Positions 30,917-45,000 are shown, numbered from the stretch's first letter. The stretch: 64,000 bases of DNA from Silene conica (GCA_029255685.2 CM055320.2:47775910-47839909); one strand, 5' to 3'. Numbers and translations: made by a program. The notes: a model not told the origin generated them from the sequence alone.

Positions 30917-33900
30917 GTTGGTATCAGAGCATTATTGCTCCCGGCGCACTCATGTAACCCCCAACCTTAACTTGACCATTTAATCGAATAATGAATGAGA
31001 GATGGGGTAGATTTAAGGACTTAAATTGTTGTCTGTTTTGTGACTGCTTTTATTAGGTTCTAACGTGTTTGTTGATTGTCTTTGATTTTACTTTATTGTC
31101 TTCCAATCGACGAACCGTGGACTAATCCATCTGACGATGAAGACCTGAGTTCCTACCGAAGATAGAAGATTCGTGCTACTGTTGGAGAATGCTTCTAAGC
31201 CTTGAAGATACTTCTCTTTCTTCGTGCATCACCTTTTTCGATAACTCTGGATGCACATCCTTCTTTTAGAATATTTGTCTATCTTGCTTGAACAGATCTT
31301 CATATCTTTTCAGCTTAACCTTGTTGCTTGCTTTCTTAAGGTGCCCTCTAGGTAACCTTCTCTTTTATTGGATTTGGAGGAACTAGTCTTAGGATAACCG
31401 TAAGCTGTGTTATGAGAAATATTGTTATTTGAGGAATAACTTAAGAGGTATCGAGAGACATGTTTTGGTGATCCAAGGGTCTAGTTGTCTATCCAATTGG
31501 GAGAGTAAAAGTGAGTGATAGGATACTTGCTTGAAGGTTGAGTTGTATACTTAATATTCGGTGGAACCTAACCTTGAGAACCATGCTTAGATCGTGAAAA
31601 TATGTGGATTGAAGAGTACTGTTTAAGGAGTTAGATAAGATACTTAAGGTTATAGAGCAACCTGAAAGAATAGGCTTAAGATGCTAGTGATGATGAGTGT
31701 ATGATGAAGTGAGTTAGTATCACTTGACTTAGGTGAGTGATTGAGCTGAGAAAGGCTCATTGTTGAGGAATACGAATCATTTGCTATAATAGTGGAATAC
31801 TCGAAGAGGTTGAATCACTATGTGACCCTAGGTGGCTTAATAAATCTTAGCGTTTATTTATTGAAAAACTTAAGAGAAATTTGAAGTTGCACCACCAGTA
31901 TGTGGATGGAATGAAGTATTTCATTGAGAGATGTAAGTTCGGAAAAACTTGATGGTTTAAAAATTGTTATCTGGTGGACAGTAGGGTAAACAAATAAAGT
32001 GGATATAGCATATAGGGAAGATGACCTGAAAGTGTTATTGAATTGTCATTAGTGGAACTAGCAGAGATGTGACATCTCAAACTTTTGGGAATAGGTAGCC
32101 GTAATGGTGATATTGTCTGAAGGTTTGGAAGACTTGGGTGTATAAATCGTTCGAGGAATTGTTCGGGAGAACCGACAATTGAATGACTTGATTTGAGAAG
32201 TAAGAAGTGAGAACCCCGTGAGAATAGTGAGAAACCCGCACCTTGGGAGATTTCCGTAATCATTCCTTTCATATCGCCTCTCTCATTTCCTCTCCTTTGC
32301 TTCTCCTCCTGATCATGACATCAATTTTATTATAATCCATAGCCTAAAGTTCCTTACCTTGTCATCCCGTTGTTCCTCGAGTCGCTTTCTGATGTCTATC
32401 TCGGAATCTGTATCGTGTTTGCACCTGAGGTTCGTATCTCATCTCTTCTTCCGTGAGCCTTGTTCCTTTTCATTTAGATTAGTGGCGAGGTCGACCTGTT
32501 CTTGGGGTAGAGATACATGCCTTGAGGAATGCTTGGTCCTGCGTTGTCAGGATTTGGTTGAGAGAGTTGGTGAGAATAATGTTTGGGCGATGTTGGATAG
32601 TGTGCCATCTTGAGAGTTCCATGTAGGATGGATCGGTGTGTAAGTGGTAATTGTAGATTTCGAAGTACCATTTGAAGATTTGAATAGAATGCTTGGAGTT
32701 CTAGATGAATTTAGAGGAATGTACCTTGGGTGATGATGATGTGGTTAATTGGTCGAATGAGGTAAGTTAGTGCTATTTACGCTTGAGTTGCAGAAAGGAC
32801 CAGATTTGAGGAACGAGAGTTATTGGTGACGGTGTGAGAATATTGAGACATTTACAAGTGGACTTATATAGCTGACTGAGTGTTAACCTTGAGTTACTTA
32901 TGGAACCTCGGCATTTGCCTATTGATGTACTTACAGGTAACCGTTGATGTTGAGGTAATCGTAGAGTAGAAATTTGAAACTTATAAGTGTTCATAAATAT
33001 CAATTGAGGAATCTCGAAATGTGAGTGCCTAAATCTTATGGAAACCGTAGGAGTGAAAGTTGTTACTTATTTGGAACATTTTTTTGGGATGTATATTGTT
33101 GGTAAGTGGTTAGAAACCAGAGGATTTAAGAGTTGCTACCTTAGTAAGATCTTGGTTTGAATGTTCATTGTGGTTATAAAATTTGGGAATTTAATATATC
33201 GAGCCTTGTGGAATAGGTTTGCTGGGATCGAACCGTTAAAATTTAAGGTTATAGGACGATGAATACCATATCTTGGGTTTTGAGGTTCGTTGTTATGATA
33301 ATGGAATTCCGGTTCAGAGTTTTGAAAGACTTCTTGTTGAGGCATACCTTTTTCTGTGGATGAGATAATGGTAAGAGGGATCGTGAAACCATGGAGAGTC
33401 TAGAGATCACTTGAATTGTCCTTCTTGGGATATATTGGGAATCGTTGTAACGGTGCTTTGATTATGGATCGAGTGATTAGTGACCCCATGTTTAGCAAGA
33501 GTTACCGTTTTTCTTGACCTCTAACCTGGTTGTTTCATTCCTTCGATCCTTCCTCGTGTGTTCTGTAAGCTGTGAAACTAGAAACTCTCAATCCTTCGTG
33601 TCGAAAGTAATCTCTATTGTTAACACTGAAAGTTGTAATTTTTGGAAAAACCTTAATCGTTTTGAGGATTTGGAAACTTCTCCCTCTTTTGTTGAAAGTA
33701 AATAAAGGTCGATTTTGAAGGAAACTTGATTTTAAAGAGCAGAACGTTTAACAACTTTGATGGATTTCAGCGTTGACTGCCACTGCAACTTGTTATTGGA
33801 GACGTCTGATAACCTGTGATGTGCTTATCAACACCGAATCAATCTAAATTTTGAACCTTATCGATTTAATTTTGGGACTTGTCTCAGATTTGGAATGTCG

Positions 33901-34097
33901 GACTCTTGAATACGTAACGAGAATCCCAATGTCCATTGACAAGACTTGTGCCTTGAAATCTTTTGCTTCTTGAAACCTTTTCAAAAGATAAAGTTTTGGG
34001 TCACCATAACCCGTGTGGTACATTTTGAAAGTTATAGTTGTTTTCATACATATGTCTTCAAGTTTCGAGGACGAAACTTTTTGAAAGATGGGGTGAT
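30917..34097 (+). mobile_element. E internal region, copy 2 (non-coding)
   Basis: 3181 bp, near-identical to 24514-27694; I noticed single-base differences near 31917 and 32493. Primer site 30919-30930, hairpin 34060-34079, polypurine tract 34083-34097. No coding frame. Confidence 0.88.
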
Positions 34098-37000
34098 TGT
34101 AACATCCCGCATTTTCGTAAATTATATTTTAAGAGTTTTAATTTATTTTACGGAATAAAATAATATTTTAATATAAATTGTTAAGTTATTTTTAAATGTT
34201 CCGTTAAGATCCGTCTTAAGAAACCTTAATTTCTTAAGATATTAATAACTTGGCTTAAATCAAACCCGACTTAAAACCCGTTCACAACTAATGACCCGAC
34301 TCAAGTAAGAAAAAGGACTACTTAAACCCCACCACCAAACCCTTATGTCGACATCTCTTCTCCCTCACAACTCTTTCCACTGCTTCTCCTTCAACCTCCA
34401 TTTTTCTTATTTCTTCAAGCTTCAACTCAACATTTCGAGGTCTTCCCGAAGTCGAATCAAGGCAAGTCATACCTTTTCGGAATCCTTGCGAGATTTGCAA
34501 GACATCCGTCTCTTTCAATTTCATTTTCGTTCAACTTGAAAAAGGGGCTGTTTTGTGTAATTTCCGTTTTTAGCATCTACAAACCCGTTTTCTTTGTTGT
34601 AGGAGAAGACTTAGAGGATCTTGGTGTTGATAGTTTCATTGTTGAAGAGGATCTTGGAGCTTAATCGCTTTTGAGGTGACGATAATGAGTAACTCGGCCT
34701 TTTTGTCAAAGTAGCATGCTTGTTGTGTTCTTGGATGAATTCTTGTGTTTAGGAACATGTTTAGGTTTACTTTTATCTTCTTTATGCTTCTTATAATGTT
34801 ATTGTGGAAGTATTGTGTTGAATTCATGGTTTAAGTGGAAATTTTGAGTATACATGAAAATCGGTATCATTTGGGATTTTCGTTCTTATGCTTGTTTAAT
34901 GCTTGATTTTGTGCAAAAATCATATATGAGACACACTTGGGATTGTTATGGGTTGTTATGTATTGATTGTATAGGTTTGATGCTAGAAATCATGGTTTAG
35001 AAGTGGTTGTCGAAGGATTGATTGAATTGGCGAATTGCAGGAAACTTACGAAACCAACCTGGCCCGTGCTTGGGCGCAGGCTGCGCTCCAAATTGCGCAG
35101 GCTGCGCATCCCAGGCGCAGCTGCGCACCCCCTTGCGCAGGCTGTGCAAAAACCGCTGTAACTTTCTGCTCGTTTATCGGATTGTCGAGCCGTTTTGGGG
35201 GCTTGTTTCGCAATTGTTTTTAGGATGTTTTAAGTGATGTTTGGTGGTAAATATACTTAGTATTAAATGTCGATTGGAGCTAGGAAAGTCATCATAAGAA
35301 GCGTGGTTATCTGTCTCGAGTCAATTAGCTCATAAGGAGTTGATTGCGGAAATTGTGCATGAAGATAGTTAACTTTTAGGAACTTTCTTGTGAAGAGTCT
35401 AAGCATATTTTAATCATGTTGTGAGGCTCATATGGTTGATTTGATATGTATATTTATTTAATATGAGACTCTCCGTCTGTGGCCAACCGGCTGAGAGTAC
35501 TTCTTGAGGTTTTTGTGAGTTATGCGTAACATTGAGACCATAGGAAATCGGTCTCCCAGCCGGCAGACCGGCCGCCTGCCAGCCGGCTGGGAGTGCGTTC
35601 TAGTTTAGTTGCGTAAGTTGTAATATAGGGAAGCTGAGTTCCCAGCCGGCCGACCGGCTGCCTGCCGACCGGCTGGGATTCTCTTTGCATTGTGTTGTTT
35701 TAAGAAAAGAAGGCTGAGGAGGTCACCAGCCGGCCGACCGGCTGCCTGCCGACCGGCTGGGGACCCCTGTAAGCAAATTTTGGATTTTTAAATCGTAATT
35801 CACTCGTAACTTTCAATCGGTTAATCGGTTTTTATTGAAACTTGTTTTGTGTACCTTTGACATGCATTTGAGGTCCCCGAAGGATGGGCAACATTATATT
35901 GAGTTCGGGAATGGATAAGGATAGAGACCCCCCGGTCGGGCAACCGAAAGGGAAACCGGCTCTCCCTCATCTTAGTCCTCGGGATCAATTAAGTGTTGAT
36001 TAGAGGTTAAAGGTAGAACTATAGAGTAGTTCATAGACTTGGATGATATTGTTTTGATGCGTATTAAGTTATGCCTTAAGCTGGCCTCTGAACTTAATAC
36101 GTAGGTTGTTTGTCGTGTATGGGAACATGCGTTGAGTTTTCGCCTCTGAGTTCCATACATGTCTGTTTGTCGTGTCTGGGACATGCGTTGAGTTTTCGCC
36201 TCTGAGTCCAGACATGTATGTGTGATCGCGTCAGGACATGCCTTAAGCTGGCCTCTGAGTCTGACGAGTAGAGCAACTGCACGACGGGGCAGTCAGGTTG
36301 TCATACCTTACCCGGAGTGCAGGTGTTTGGTGCTAGAACATGCGTTGAGTTTTCGCCTCTGAGTTTAGTACCTTGTGATGTAGTAGGGGACCATGCGTTG
36401 AGTTTTCGCCTCTGAGTTCCTTACTTGTGATAGTGAATTGAATGCTAGTCCATGCGTTGAGTTTTCGCCTCTGAGTCTAGTGTTCTGTGATAGCCGGTCC
36501 ATGCGTTGAGTTTTCGCCTCTGAGTCCTTGCTTGATATTGTGAACTTGGTATTTAGGTTATGCGTTAAGATGTCGCCTCTGAACCTTTATACTTGCTGAT
36601 TAATTTAGTACCTAGGTTATGCGTTAAGATGTCGCCTCTGAACCTTTGTACTTGATGTTTTATATCTGCTTGCCTTGATGATGGTACAGTGTCAGATATG
36701 CATAATAGGTTATGGATGTTTATATGATTTGTGGTTAAATCATCCAAGGCATTGGATGACTCTTAGTTCGGTTTCATAAATAATTGGATTGAAAGACCCC
36801 CCGACTGGGTAACCAGTAGGGAAACCGGCTCTCCTTCCTAACGGTTTATGAAGTTGGTTGAGAGCCGTGAACTAGAGTTTGCATGATAGTATGAGGACTG
36901 TTGATGAGTTGTTTATGCTTCACATGTTATATATGTTGGAGTATTCTGTATTGCTTTATGTGTTACGTGTTGTCACAAATGGTGGCTAGGAGAACTCTAG

Positions 37001-37319
37001 TCACTCCCCACTGATTGTGGCGTACATGTTTACATGTATGTAGGTACATGACAGGTGGTTGGCAGAGGGTTGCATGGAGCTAGCGAGCGATGATCCTATT
37101 CATCGATTGACTCACACGTTTACGTTAGCTAGACTTAGTTTACAATTCAGTTTGAGTGCCTGTAGGGATGTACCATCCCAGGCTGTTTGTATATGTATTT
37201 TACTTTCAGTTACAGTTTTTAATTCACCTCGCATGTTAGTTATGTTAGAAAGTTTTAATTCCGCTGCATTTTTAGTATTTTGTATGTTTTATATTTCCGC
37301 TTTCGCGAGGGGTTTTACA
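34098..37319 (+). repeat. E LTR copy 3 (right terminal)
   Basis: 3222 bp, ends TTTTACA, followed by TSD cgtgg (37320-37324). About six substitutions versus copy 1 were noticed, for example GATATT for GATGTT near 34237, CTGTGC for CTGCGC near 35144 and AAATCGG for AAATAGG near 35549. Confidence 0.95.
36060..36652 (+). ncRNA. Stem-loop array, LTR copy 3
   Basis: Third copy of the ten-unit array, shifted by 12806 from 23254-23846. I saw no stem-breaking change. Confidence 0.68.
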
Positions 37320-37811
37320 CGTGGGAGGTGTGGTGTGAAGGGAGGTGTGGTGTGATGGAGGTGTGATGTGGTGGAGTTGTGGTGGAAGATCGAATGATAT
37401 GGAGATGGAGGAGGATACAGATCTATTGTTGTGCTTATGTTTTATCTGTTTTAACTACTCAACCTCGCGGTTGACCCTGTGTATTCGTGTGACACCTACG
37501 ATGATCCGGAATGGGGTGTAGATTTTACAGGTCAGTGACAGACGGGTTAGGAGCTTGGGCATGGAGAGAGACATGGCTTGGACCTACTTAGATTTAGATC
37601 ACATTTAGATACCTTCAGTTGTACTTTATTTTTATCAAAGTTTGGACCTCGTAGTTGTTGTACTATCAAGTTTAAATTTAATCAGTTTTTATATAAAGTA
37701 CTTTGGTTTGTTTACTTTGTTATTCACTACCTCGGATATTCCGAGATGGTAACAGCTCTATTTATTTGAGAATGTCTTGCTAAAGGCTCTTAAGTAAATG
37801 GGGGTGTTACA
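37320..37811 (+). repeat. D LTR, right part
   Basis: Resumes D after E. Starts in the GGAGGTGTGGTGTGAT minisatellite (37325-37378), then runs parallel to 15880-16291 of F (…CAACCTCGCGGTTGACC…, …CTACCTCGG…) to the GTGTTACA end. Followed by atttg. Confidence 0.82.
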
Positions 37812-37816
37812 ATTTG

Positions 37817-37956
37817 TCAATTATGAAATATGAGCTTCTGATTGTTTACATTGTCGTAAATATGTTAACTTTGTGTTAAAACTTTCAAGGGTATGTAAGT
37901 GTTAGCTACTCTGATTCTGTTTTGCTGCGTAACACGATTCTACCGATTCTAATACC
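37817..37956 (+). mobile_element. Element F, second copy: internal region, middle part
   Basis: 140 bp between D and A2, matching 2191-2325. Ends in atacc (37952-37956), the left TSD of A2. Confidence 0.8.
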
Positions 37957-38868
37957 TGATCCAAATATGGATAGCATTGAGGAGGAGATCACGTTGGGTG
38001 GCTCGGTGGCCGGAGGCACGGTGGTCGGTGGCATGGAGGTGGCCGGAGGTACGGTGGTCGCGGGGAAAGCTTGGTGCACGACTTGCTTGGTCGTAGGGTT
38101 TGTGTTGTGAGCATAACTAATTTAGGGGTGGTTACAAGTTAGTTATGAGTTGGTTATAGTTGTTAGGAGAGTTTGTTAGTTTGTTACAAGGTAGTTACAA
38201 GTTTGTTATTATCTTGTTAGTATGTTATCTTAGGGTTATTAGGGTTAGTTATTTAATTCTTTTAATTCTTAAGATAGAGTTTATTTAATAAGGATTATTT
38301 TAATCCATTAGATTAAGTTTAGGACTTCTAATCTCATTAGGGTTTCGAGATTAGGAGGCGTGTGGTTGTGCTTTGGGACGTGTGACCTCTAGTATAAATA
38401 GGCACATTGTTCTTCTTGTTTTTCATTCAAGTATTCAATCAATAAAAATTTACAAGTTTTCTTTTTAAGGCATTCTTAAAGAAATCTCAAGGACTCATCG
38501 AGTGTTGATCTGAACCGTTAATATTTGTCGCGTTTCAAGTATTAGCAAGAATTACAAACTATAGGTCTAGGGAGTAATTCACCATTGTTTGAACTATAAG
38601 TCTAGGGCAAACAAATAGCCTTCTACCTTGGGGATTCACCTCAAGACCGTCACAACTACAATAACAACCATCATCACCACCACCACCGACGGACGCCACC
38701 ACCATCGACATCATCACCGACCACCATCACCATCCATCGTTCATTATTTTTCAAGATTGTTTCAAGATCGTTCCATACTTTGCCTATTTTATTAATTCAT
38801 TCAAGATTGTTCTCAAGATTTCCAAGAAAGCTTCCGCAGACGATTTCTTTGCTCAAGAATTCGTATCA
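37957..38868 (+). repeat. A2 5' LTR
   Basis: 912 bp, TGATCC…GTATCA; TATA box at 38393-38400. Followed by a mutated primer site at 38873-38884 (TGGTATCAGAGT). Confidence 0.93.
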
Positions 38869-38920
38869 TCAGTGGTATCAGAGTTTCGGCTCTTGATTTT
38901 CTTTATCTTCAAGACGGTCC

Positions 38921-40905
38921 ATGGAGGGAATTACTATGGAGGGCGTGAGGTTAAAGGGGGGAGTATGAGTGCCGTTACAATTGCAAAGTTACTTGATGTT
39001 GCGTAACCTAGAAGTCCAACCCAAACAAACCCCAAACGACCAAAGGAACCAAATTTTCTATACCAAGTGCCAAATCCAAGACAAGTGGTGTAGCGTGATC
39101 ATTGACAGAGGGAGTTGTGCGAACATTGCTTCCGAGGAGATGGTGACCAAACTTAACCTAATTACCACCACACACACAAAACCCTATTTATTACATTGGT
39201 TGGAGGACGGGAGTGTTATAGAGGTAACGAGGCAGGTAAGGGTAGGAATTAAGATGGGATCATACGAAGACGAGGTCTTGTGTGATGTCACGTCAATGGA
39301 CGCATGTCGTCTACTTTTAGGACGTCCATGACAATTTGATCGAGATGTAGTACATCGGGGGAAGGCAAACGTATATGAACTAAGAGACAAGGGCAAGAAT
39401 ATCATACTAAAACCAATGACACCCCGGGCCGTGCTAGAGATGACTACAAAGCGGCAAGAAGAAAACAAGAAGACCATGTTTATAGGCGAGAGAGAGGTGG
39501 AGCGTGCCATAGAGGAGGGTGATGTGGTGTACGCCCTAATGGCCGACGAAGCGGGTAAGGAGGAAAAGGAGAGGGAGGAGTCGTCGTTGGTGAAGGGATT
39601 ATTGGAGGAGTTTAAGGATGTTTTTCCCGAAGATCTACCACTCGGATTACCACCTTTACGAGGGATCGAACATCAAATCGATTTAATTCCAGGGGCTGCC
39701 CTACCTAATAAGGCCGCCTATAGAAGCAATCCGGAGGAGACCAAGGAGTTGCAAAGACAAATTGATGAGTTGTTAGAAAGCGGTTATGTGAGGGAGAGTA
39801 TGAGTCCTTGTGCGGTACCGGCATTACTAGTGCCAAAGAAGGATGGGACATGGAGGATGTGTATGGATAGTAGGGCCGTAAACAATATCACAATCAAGTA
39901 TAGGTTTCCAATTCCAAGGTTAGATGATATGTTGGATGAATTACATGGATCGGTAGTCTTTTCAAAAATCGATCTAAGGAGTGGTTATTATCAAATTAGG
40001 ATGAGGGAAGGGGACGAATGGAAGACGGCGTTCAAAACCAAACATGGTTTATACGAGTGGTTGGTGATGCCTTTTGGTCTTACTAATGCACCTAGTACTT
40101 TCATGAGGTTGATGAACGAGATGCTCAAATCGTTCTTGGGAAGGTTTGTGGTAGTTTACTTAGATGATATTTTAATCTATAGCAAATCTATTAATGATCA
40201 TCTAATGCACTTAAGATTGGTTTTCGAAACTTTGAGGGAAAGGAAGCAATTCGGGAAGTTGGAGAAGTGTACCTTCTTGGTGGAGAGTGTGGTGTTCTTA
40301 GGGTATGTGTTATCCAAGGAAAGAGTTTCGGTAGATCAAACCAAAATTCAGGCTATGGAATCATGGCCCACCCCTAAAACCGTCACAGAGGTTCGTTCTT
40401 TTCATGGTCTTGCTTCTTTTTATCGTAGATTTATCAAAGATTTCAGTACCGTCACGAGTCATATCACGGAGTGTATGAAAAAGGGAGTCTTTGTGTGGAC
40501 CGAGGCAGCCCAAAGGGCGTTTGAGACGATAAAAGGGTTGTTATGCAAAACACAAATATTAGCATTACCGGATTTCTCACAACCGTTCGAAGTAGAATGT
40601 GATGCAAGCGGAGTGGGGATTGGGGCAATTCTTGTTCAAGGTAAGAGGCCTATTGCTTATTTTTCGGAGAAACTTAATGGGACAAGGTTAAATTATTCTA
40701 CCTATGACAAAGAATTCTATGCTATTGTTCGGGCTCTAATGCATTGGAGTCCTTATCTTAGACCAAGTCACTTTGTACTTCACTCGGATCATGAATCCTT
40801 GAAATATATCCATGGTCACCAAAAACTTAATCCAAGGCATGCTAAGTAGGTTGAATTTTTGCAATCTTTTCACTTTTCTTCTAAGTATAAAGATGGGAAG
40901 AGTAA
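38921..40905 (+). pseudogene. pol: A2 pol pseudogene, part 1 (protease, RT, RNase H)
   Basis: The leader frame from 38921 hits a stop within about 16 codons. The protease region follows from 38969, with Asp-Arg-Gly in place of the catalytic Asp-Ser-Gly. A TGA at 39329-39331 replaces Trp in the …LLLGRPW… stretch. RT ([30 protein letters not shown] about 40163) and RNase H (ECDASG, YDKEF, HSDHE) are otherwise intact up to a TAG at 40847-40849 in place of Trp. B2 then splits the gene at 40905. Confidence 0.88.
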
Positions 40906-41934
40906 TGATGCGGAACCATCGTTAATTCAATCCCAAGAAATATTATTAAACAAAGATATGAGTCATATTAATCAAAGCTACAAGATAGGATCAACTTCCG
41001 TTCTTAGGATTGCTTGGGAAGGGATTGAAACCCTTGGGGCGTGCGAGTAGAGGAGGCACGAAACCCTAGATTAATTAGGGTTTGTGTTTTATTCTTTTTG
41101 TTATTTTAATTAATTTGTTATTTAATTAATTAAGTTTGTTACTTGTTTGTTACAACTAGGTTGTTAAAGTTGTTACAAGGTGGTTACAAAATTAGTTATT
41201 AGTTAGTTATGAATTTGTTATTAAGTTGTTAGGGTTTGTTACTACAACTTAATCTTTTATTTGTTATTTTATCTTTTAGATTAAATAAGGATTATCTTTA
41301 ATCCATAGGATAGGAATAGAAACCCTAGGAAGAGTAGTAGTACACGGTTTGGCCGAGCACTTGGGGACCGTGTAGGGTTCTTGTTCTTTCCTATTTCGAT
41401 TCTGGTTTGTGACGGATGACCTTACTATAAATAGGCATCCTTAGTTGTTTGTTTTATTCATCTTATTATCAAATTATAAACAAAACCTTTTGTTAAGTTT
41501 TACTTACAAATCTAAAGTATCTGTGTGAGCTTTAAAACCCGAAGTATCTGTGTGAGCTTCAAAATAATTGAGAGGGTATCTGTGTGAGCTTGATCAATTA
41601 TCCTATCCATCGACAATCATAAATCATTCATCAAATCGTTTCACAAATCTTTCAAGTATTAAGTGCTGTGCCTTATTACGTCATCAACAATCTTTATTCA
41701 AGAAGATCAAGAAACACCAAGATTCACCACCACCGTTGACCACCGTCCACGGCGAGCCACGTCACCACCACCGGCCGTTCGTCCGTCCACCATTCATTCA
41801 TTATTCTTCGTTCTTGGTTATTTTTCGTTCTTTATTCGTTCAAGATTGTATTATTTTATTAGTATTTTTATTCCGCTGCAACATCCGTATTTTTGTTGAT
41901 TATCTTTATTGATTATCACCCCAAATACGCATCA
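40906..41934 (+). repeat. B2 5' LTR
   Basis: 1029 bp, TGATGCGG…CGCATCA. TATA box 41426-41433; the three 16-bp repeats start at about 41517. Primer site TGGTATCAGAGC follows at 41938-41949. Confidence 0.96.
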
Positions 41935-42004
41935 AATTGGTATCAGAGCTTCGGCTCTTGGTCTAATTTTTATTATACCGGTTCTTGGGAGAAGTTTTGT
42001 TACA

Positions 42005-45000
42005 ATGGTATTAAGGAACTTGCATATAGAGGCCGACGAAGGGATCCACGATCAAAGGGAGAGGATTTTTCGTACAAAGTGCAAGATAAAGAATAAGGTG
42101 TGTACTATGATCATTGATAGCGGTTCTTGTACTAATCTATTGTCCAAGGAGGCGGTTGAGAAACTACAACTACCCAAGATTGATAAGAAACATCCTTATA
42201 AACTATATTGGCTTGATGGGGAAGAAGGAATTAACGTAAACCAACAAGTCCTAGTTCCATTCAAGATTGGTCCGTATGAAGATGAAGTATGGTGCGATAT
42301 TGTGCCTATGAGTGCTAGTCATATTCTATTGGGAAGACCATGGCAGTTTGATCGAAAGGTGATACACAACGGGAGAACCAATGTTTATAGCGTGCCCAAA
42401 GGAAAAACAATATTTGATCTTCAACCATGGGTTCCAAAGAAAAGGAGTGAACCTAAGAAAGACATAGAAGAGATGATAATAGAGGGGAAAGAAGTAGAAG
42501 AGGCGATCACCAACGGAGAACCAACGTTCATGATGGTAGTAAGGGACGTAGGAGGCCGTGAGAGTGGCGAGGAGGAGGGTCGGCGTGAGGTGCGAAGTTT
42601 ATTGGAGGAGTTCAAGGATGTGTTTCCGGAAGAGCTACCCGACGGACTACCACCACTACGAGGGATAGAGCACCAAATCGATCTTATTCCAGGAGCAGCG
42701 TTACCTAATAAACCCGCTTATCGTTGTAATCCGGAAGAGGCAAAAGAATTACAAAGACAAGTCCAAGAATTGATGGATAGAGGTTATGTACAAGAAAGCC
42801 TAAGTCCATGTGCAGTACCAGCTCTATTGGTACCAAAAAAGGAAGGAACTTGGAGGATGTGCATTGACAGTCGCGCCGTCAACAACATCACAATTAAGTA
42901 CCGATTTCCTATACCAAGGTTAGATGATATGCTCGACGAACTCGCAGGATCAAAGGTATTTTCTAAACTAGATCTAAGAAGTGGTTATCATCAGATGAGG
43001 GTTAGGGAAGGAGATGAATGGAAGACAGCTTTTAAAACGAAGCAAGGGTTATACGAGTGGCTCGTTATGCCATTTGGGTTGTGCAACGCTCCTAGCTCGT
43101 TCATGAGGCTAATGAATGAGGTATTAAGACCTTTCTTAAATAAATTTGTGGTTGTTTACCTAGATGATATTCTTGTGTATAGCCAAAGTAAAGAAGAACA
43201 CAATACACATCTAAGAGCAGTATTTGAGATGCTTAGAAAGCAAAAATTATATGGGAAACTAGAGAAGTGCACGTTCATGGTAGCAAGCGTGGTCTTTTTG
43301 GGATACATCGTGGGTGAAAGAGGAGTGAGCATGGATCCATCAAAAGTTGAAGCAATACAAGCTTGGCCTATTCCTAAAACAACCACGGAGGTACGTAGTT
43401 TTCATGGTCTAGCATCGTTTTATAGGCGGTTTATTCAAGGATTTAGTTCTATCATGGCCCCTATTACGGAGTTAACAAAAAAAGGAGAGTTCGTATGGAC
43501 ATCACACGCCCAAAAGGCGTTTGAGGAAATAAAAAAGAAGCTTTGTTCGAATCCCGTACTTGCCTTACCAGATTTTAGTAAGTTGTTCGAAGTTGAATGC
43601 GATGCAAGTGGGGTAGGAATCGGCGCAGTATTGGTGCAAGAAAAACGGCCAATTGCCTATTTCAGTGAGAAGTTGAACGGTGCTAGGTTAAACTATTCCA
43701 CCTATGACAAGGAGTTCTATGCGATTGTAAGAGCTTTGGATCATTGGGCACATTATTTACGTCCTAGACCTTTTATACTACATTCGGATCATGAAGCTTT
43801 AAAACATATTCATGGGCAACAAAAATTAAATCCAAGACATGCTAAGTGGGTTGAGTTCCTACAATCTTTTACGTTCTCTTCTAAATACAAGACAGGTAGT
43901 TCAAACATAGTAGCAGATGCATTGTCAAGGAGACATTCTTTGTTGGTTGAATTAGATGCAAGGATTCTTGGTTTTGAGCATATTAAAGAACTATATAAAG
44001 AGGATCCCGATTTTTCAAAGGAATTTTTGAATCCGGAAGGATTATACACCACGCAAGACGGCTACCTATTCAAGGGGAACCGTTTGTGCATTCCTAAGGG
44101 ATCGATGAGAGAATTACTTGTAAGAGAGGCGCATGGAGGCGCTATAGCAGGGCACTTCGGCATTCAAAAGACAAATGAGATGTTAGGAGAACACTTTTAT
44201 TGGCCTAAGATGAGTAAAGATGTTCAAGATATTATTAGCAAGTGTGTAATTTGTCAAAGATCAAAGAGTACGTTCAACAAGGGTTTATATACACCTCTTC
44301 CAGTACCAGTTCAACCATGGAATGAGGTTAGTATGGATTTTATTTTGGGATTACCACGTACTCAACGCGGTAAAGATTCTATTATGGTTGTGGTAGATCG
44401 TTTTTCTAAGATGGCGCACTTTATACCGGGTCATAAGACGGATGATGCAACAAAGGTAGCTGATCTTTATTATAGAGAAGTTGTTCGATTACATGGAATA
44501 CCACTTACCATTGTATCGGATCGGGATGTTAAATTTCTTAGCTATTTTTGGAAGACCTTGTGGAGATTAGTTGGTACTAAACTTTTATTTAGCACCTCCC
44601 ACCATCCGCAAACGGACGGCCAGACCGAGGTCACGAATAGGACGCTCGGGAGTTTATTACGTGGGTTGGTGAGTAAGAGTACCAAGGATTGGGATATCAA
44701 GTTAGCTCATGCGGAATTTGCGTACAATCGTACTCCTTCGGCCACCACGGGGCGTGCACCATTCGAGATTGTCTATGGGGTGAATCCGTATTTACCTATT
44801 GATCTTGTACCTATCCCAAAGAAAGAAGTTATTAGTTTTGAGGCAAAGGAGAGACAAGCCACCTTTATGAGGATGTGTGAACAAGTTAGAGCTCAAATAG
44901 AGAAGGCCAATGCTAAATATAAAGAGAAAGCAAATAAACATAGAAGACAACCGGTGTTTAAAGAAGGTGATCTTGTGTGGTTACACTTAAGAAAGGAACG

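Larger units (their letters stand above)
21292..37319 (+). mobile_element. Element E: non-coding LARD in a three-LTR tandem
   Basis: LTR (21292-24513), internal (24514-27694), LTR (27695-30916), internal (30917-34097), LTR (34098-37319): exact period 6403 bp, with TSD cgtgg only at the outer ends (21287-21291 and 37320-37324). LTRs are 3222 bp and internals 3181 bp. Copies differ by only a handful of substitutions that I noticed, so the tandem is recent. Both internals have a primer site, PPT hairpin and polypurine tract but no long frame. Unequal recombination between LTRs of an original single insertion explains the layout best. Confidence 0.95.
18883..37811 (+). mobile_element. Element D: solo LTR (about 2.9 kb), split by E
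   Basis: Starts TGTAACATCTCGCG and ends GGTGTTACA, with TSD atttg on both sides (18878-18882 and 37812-37816). The uninterrupted site is seen at about 2186-2190 in the first F copy. After removing E and one TSD copy (21292-37324 region) about 2.9 kb remain, with no primer site or internal domain, so this is a solo LTR. It is a diverged relative of the F LTR: same first 110 bp, same microsatellite and minisatellite order, same end. It holds two extra PPT-like modules. Confidence 0.85.
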
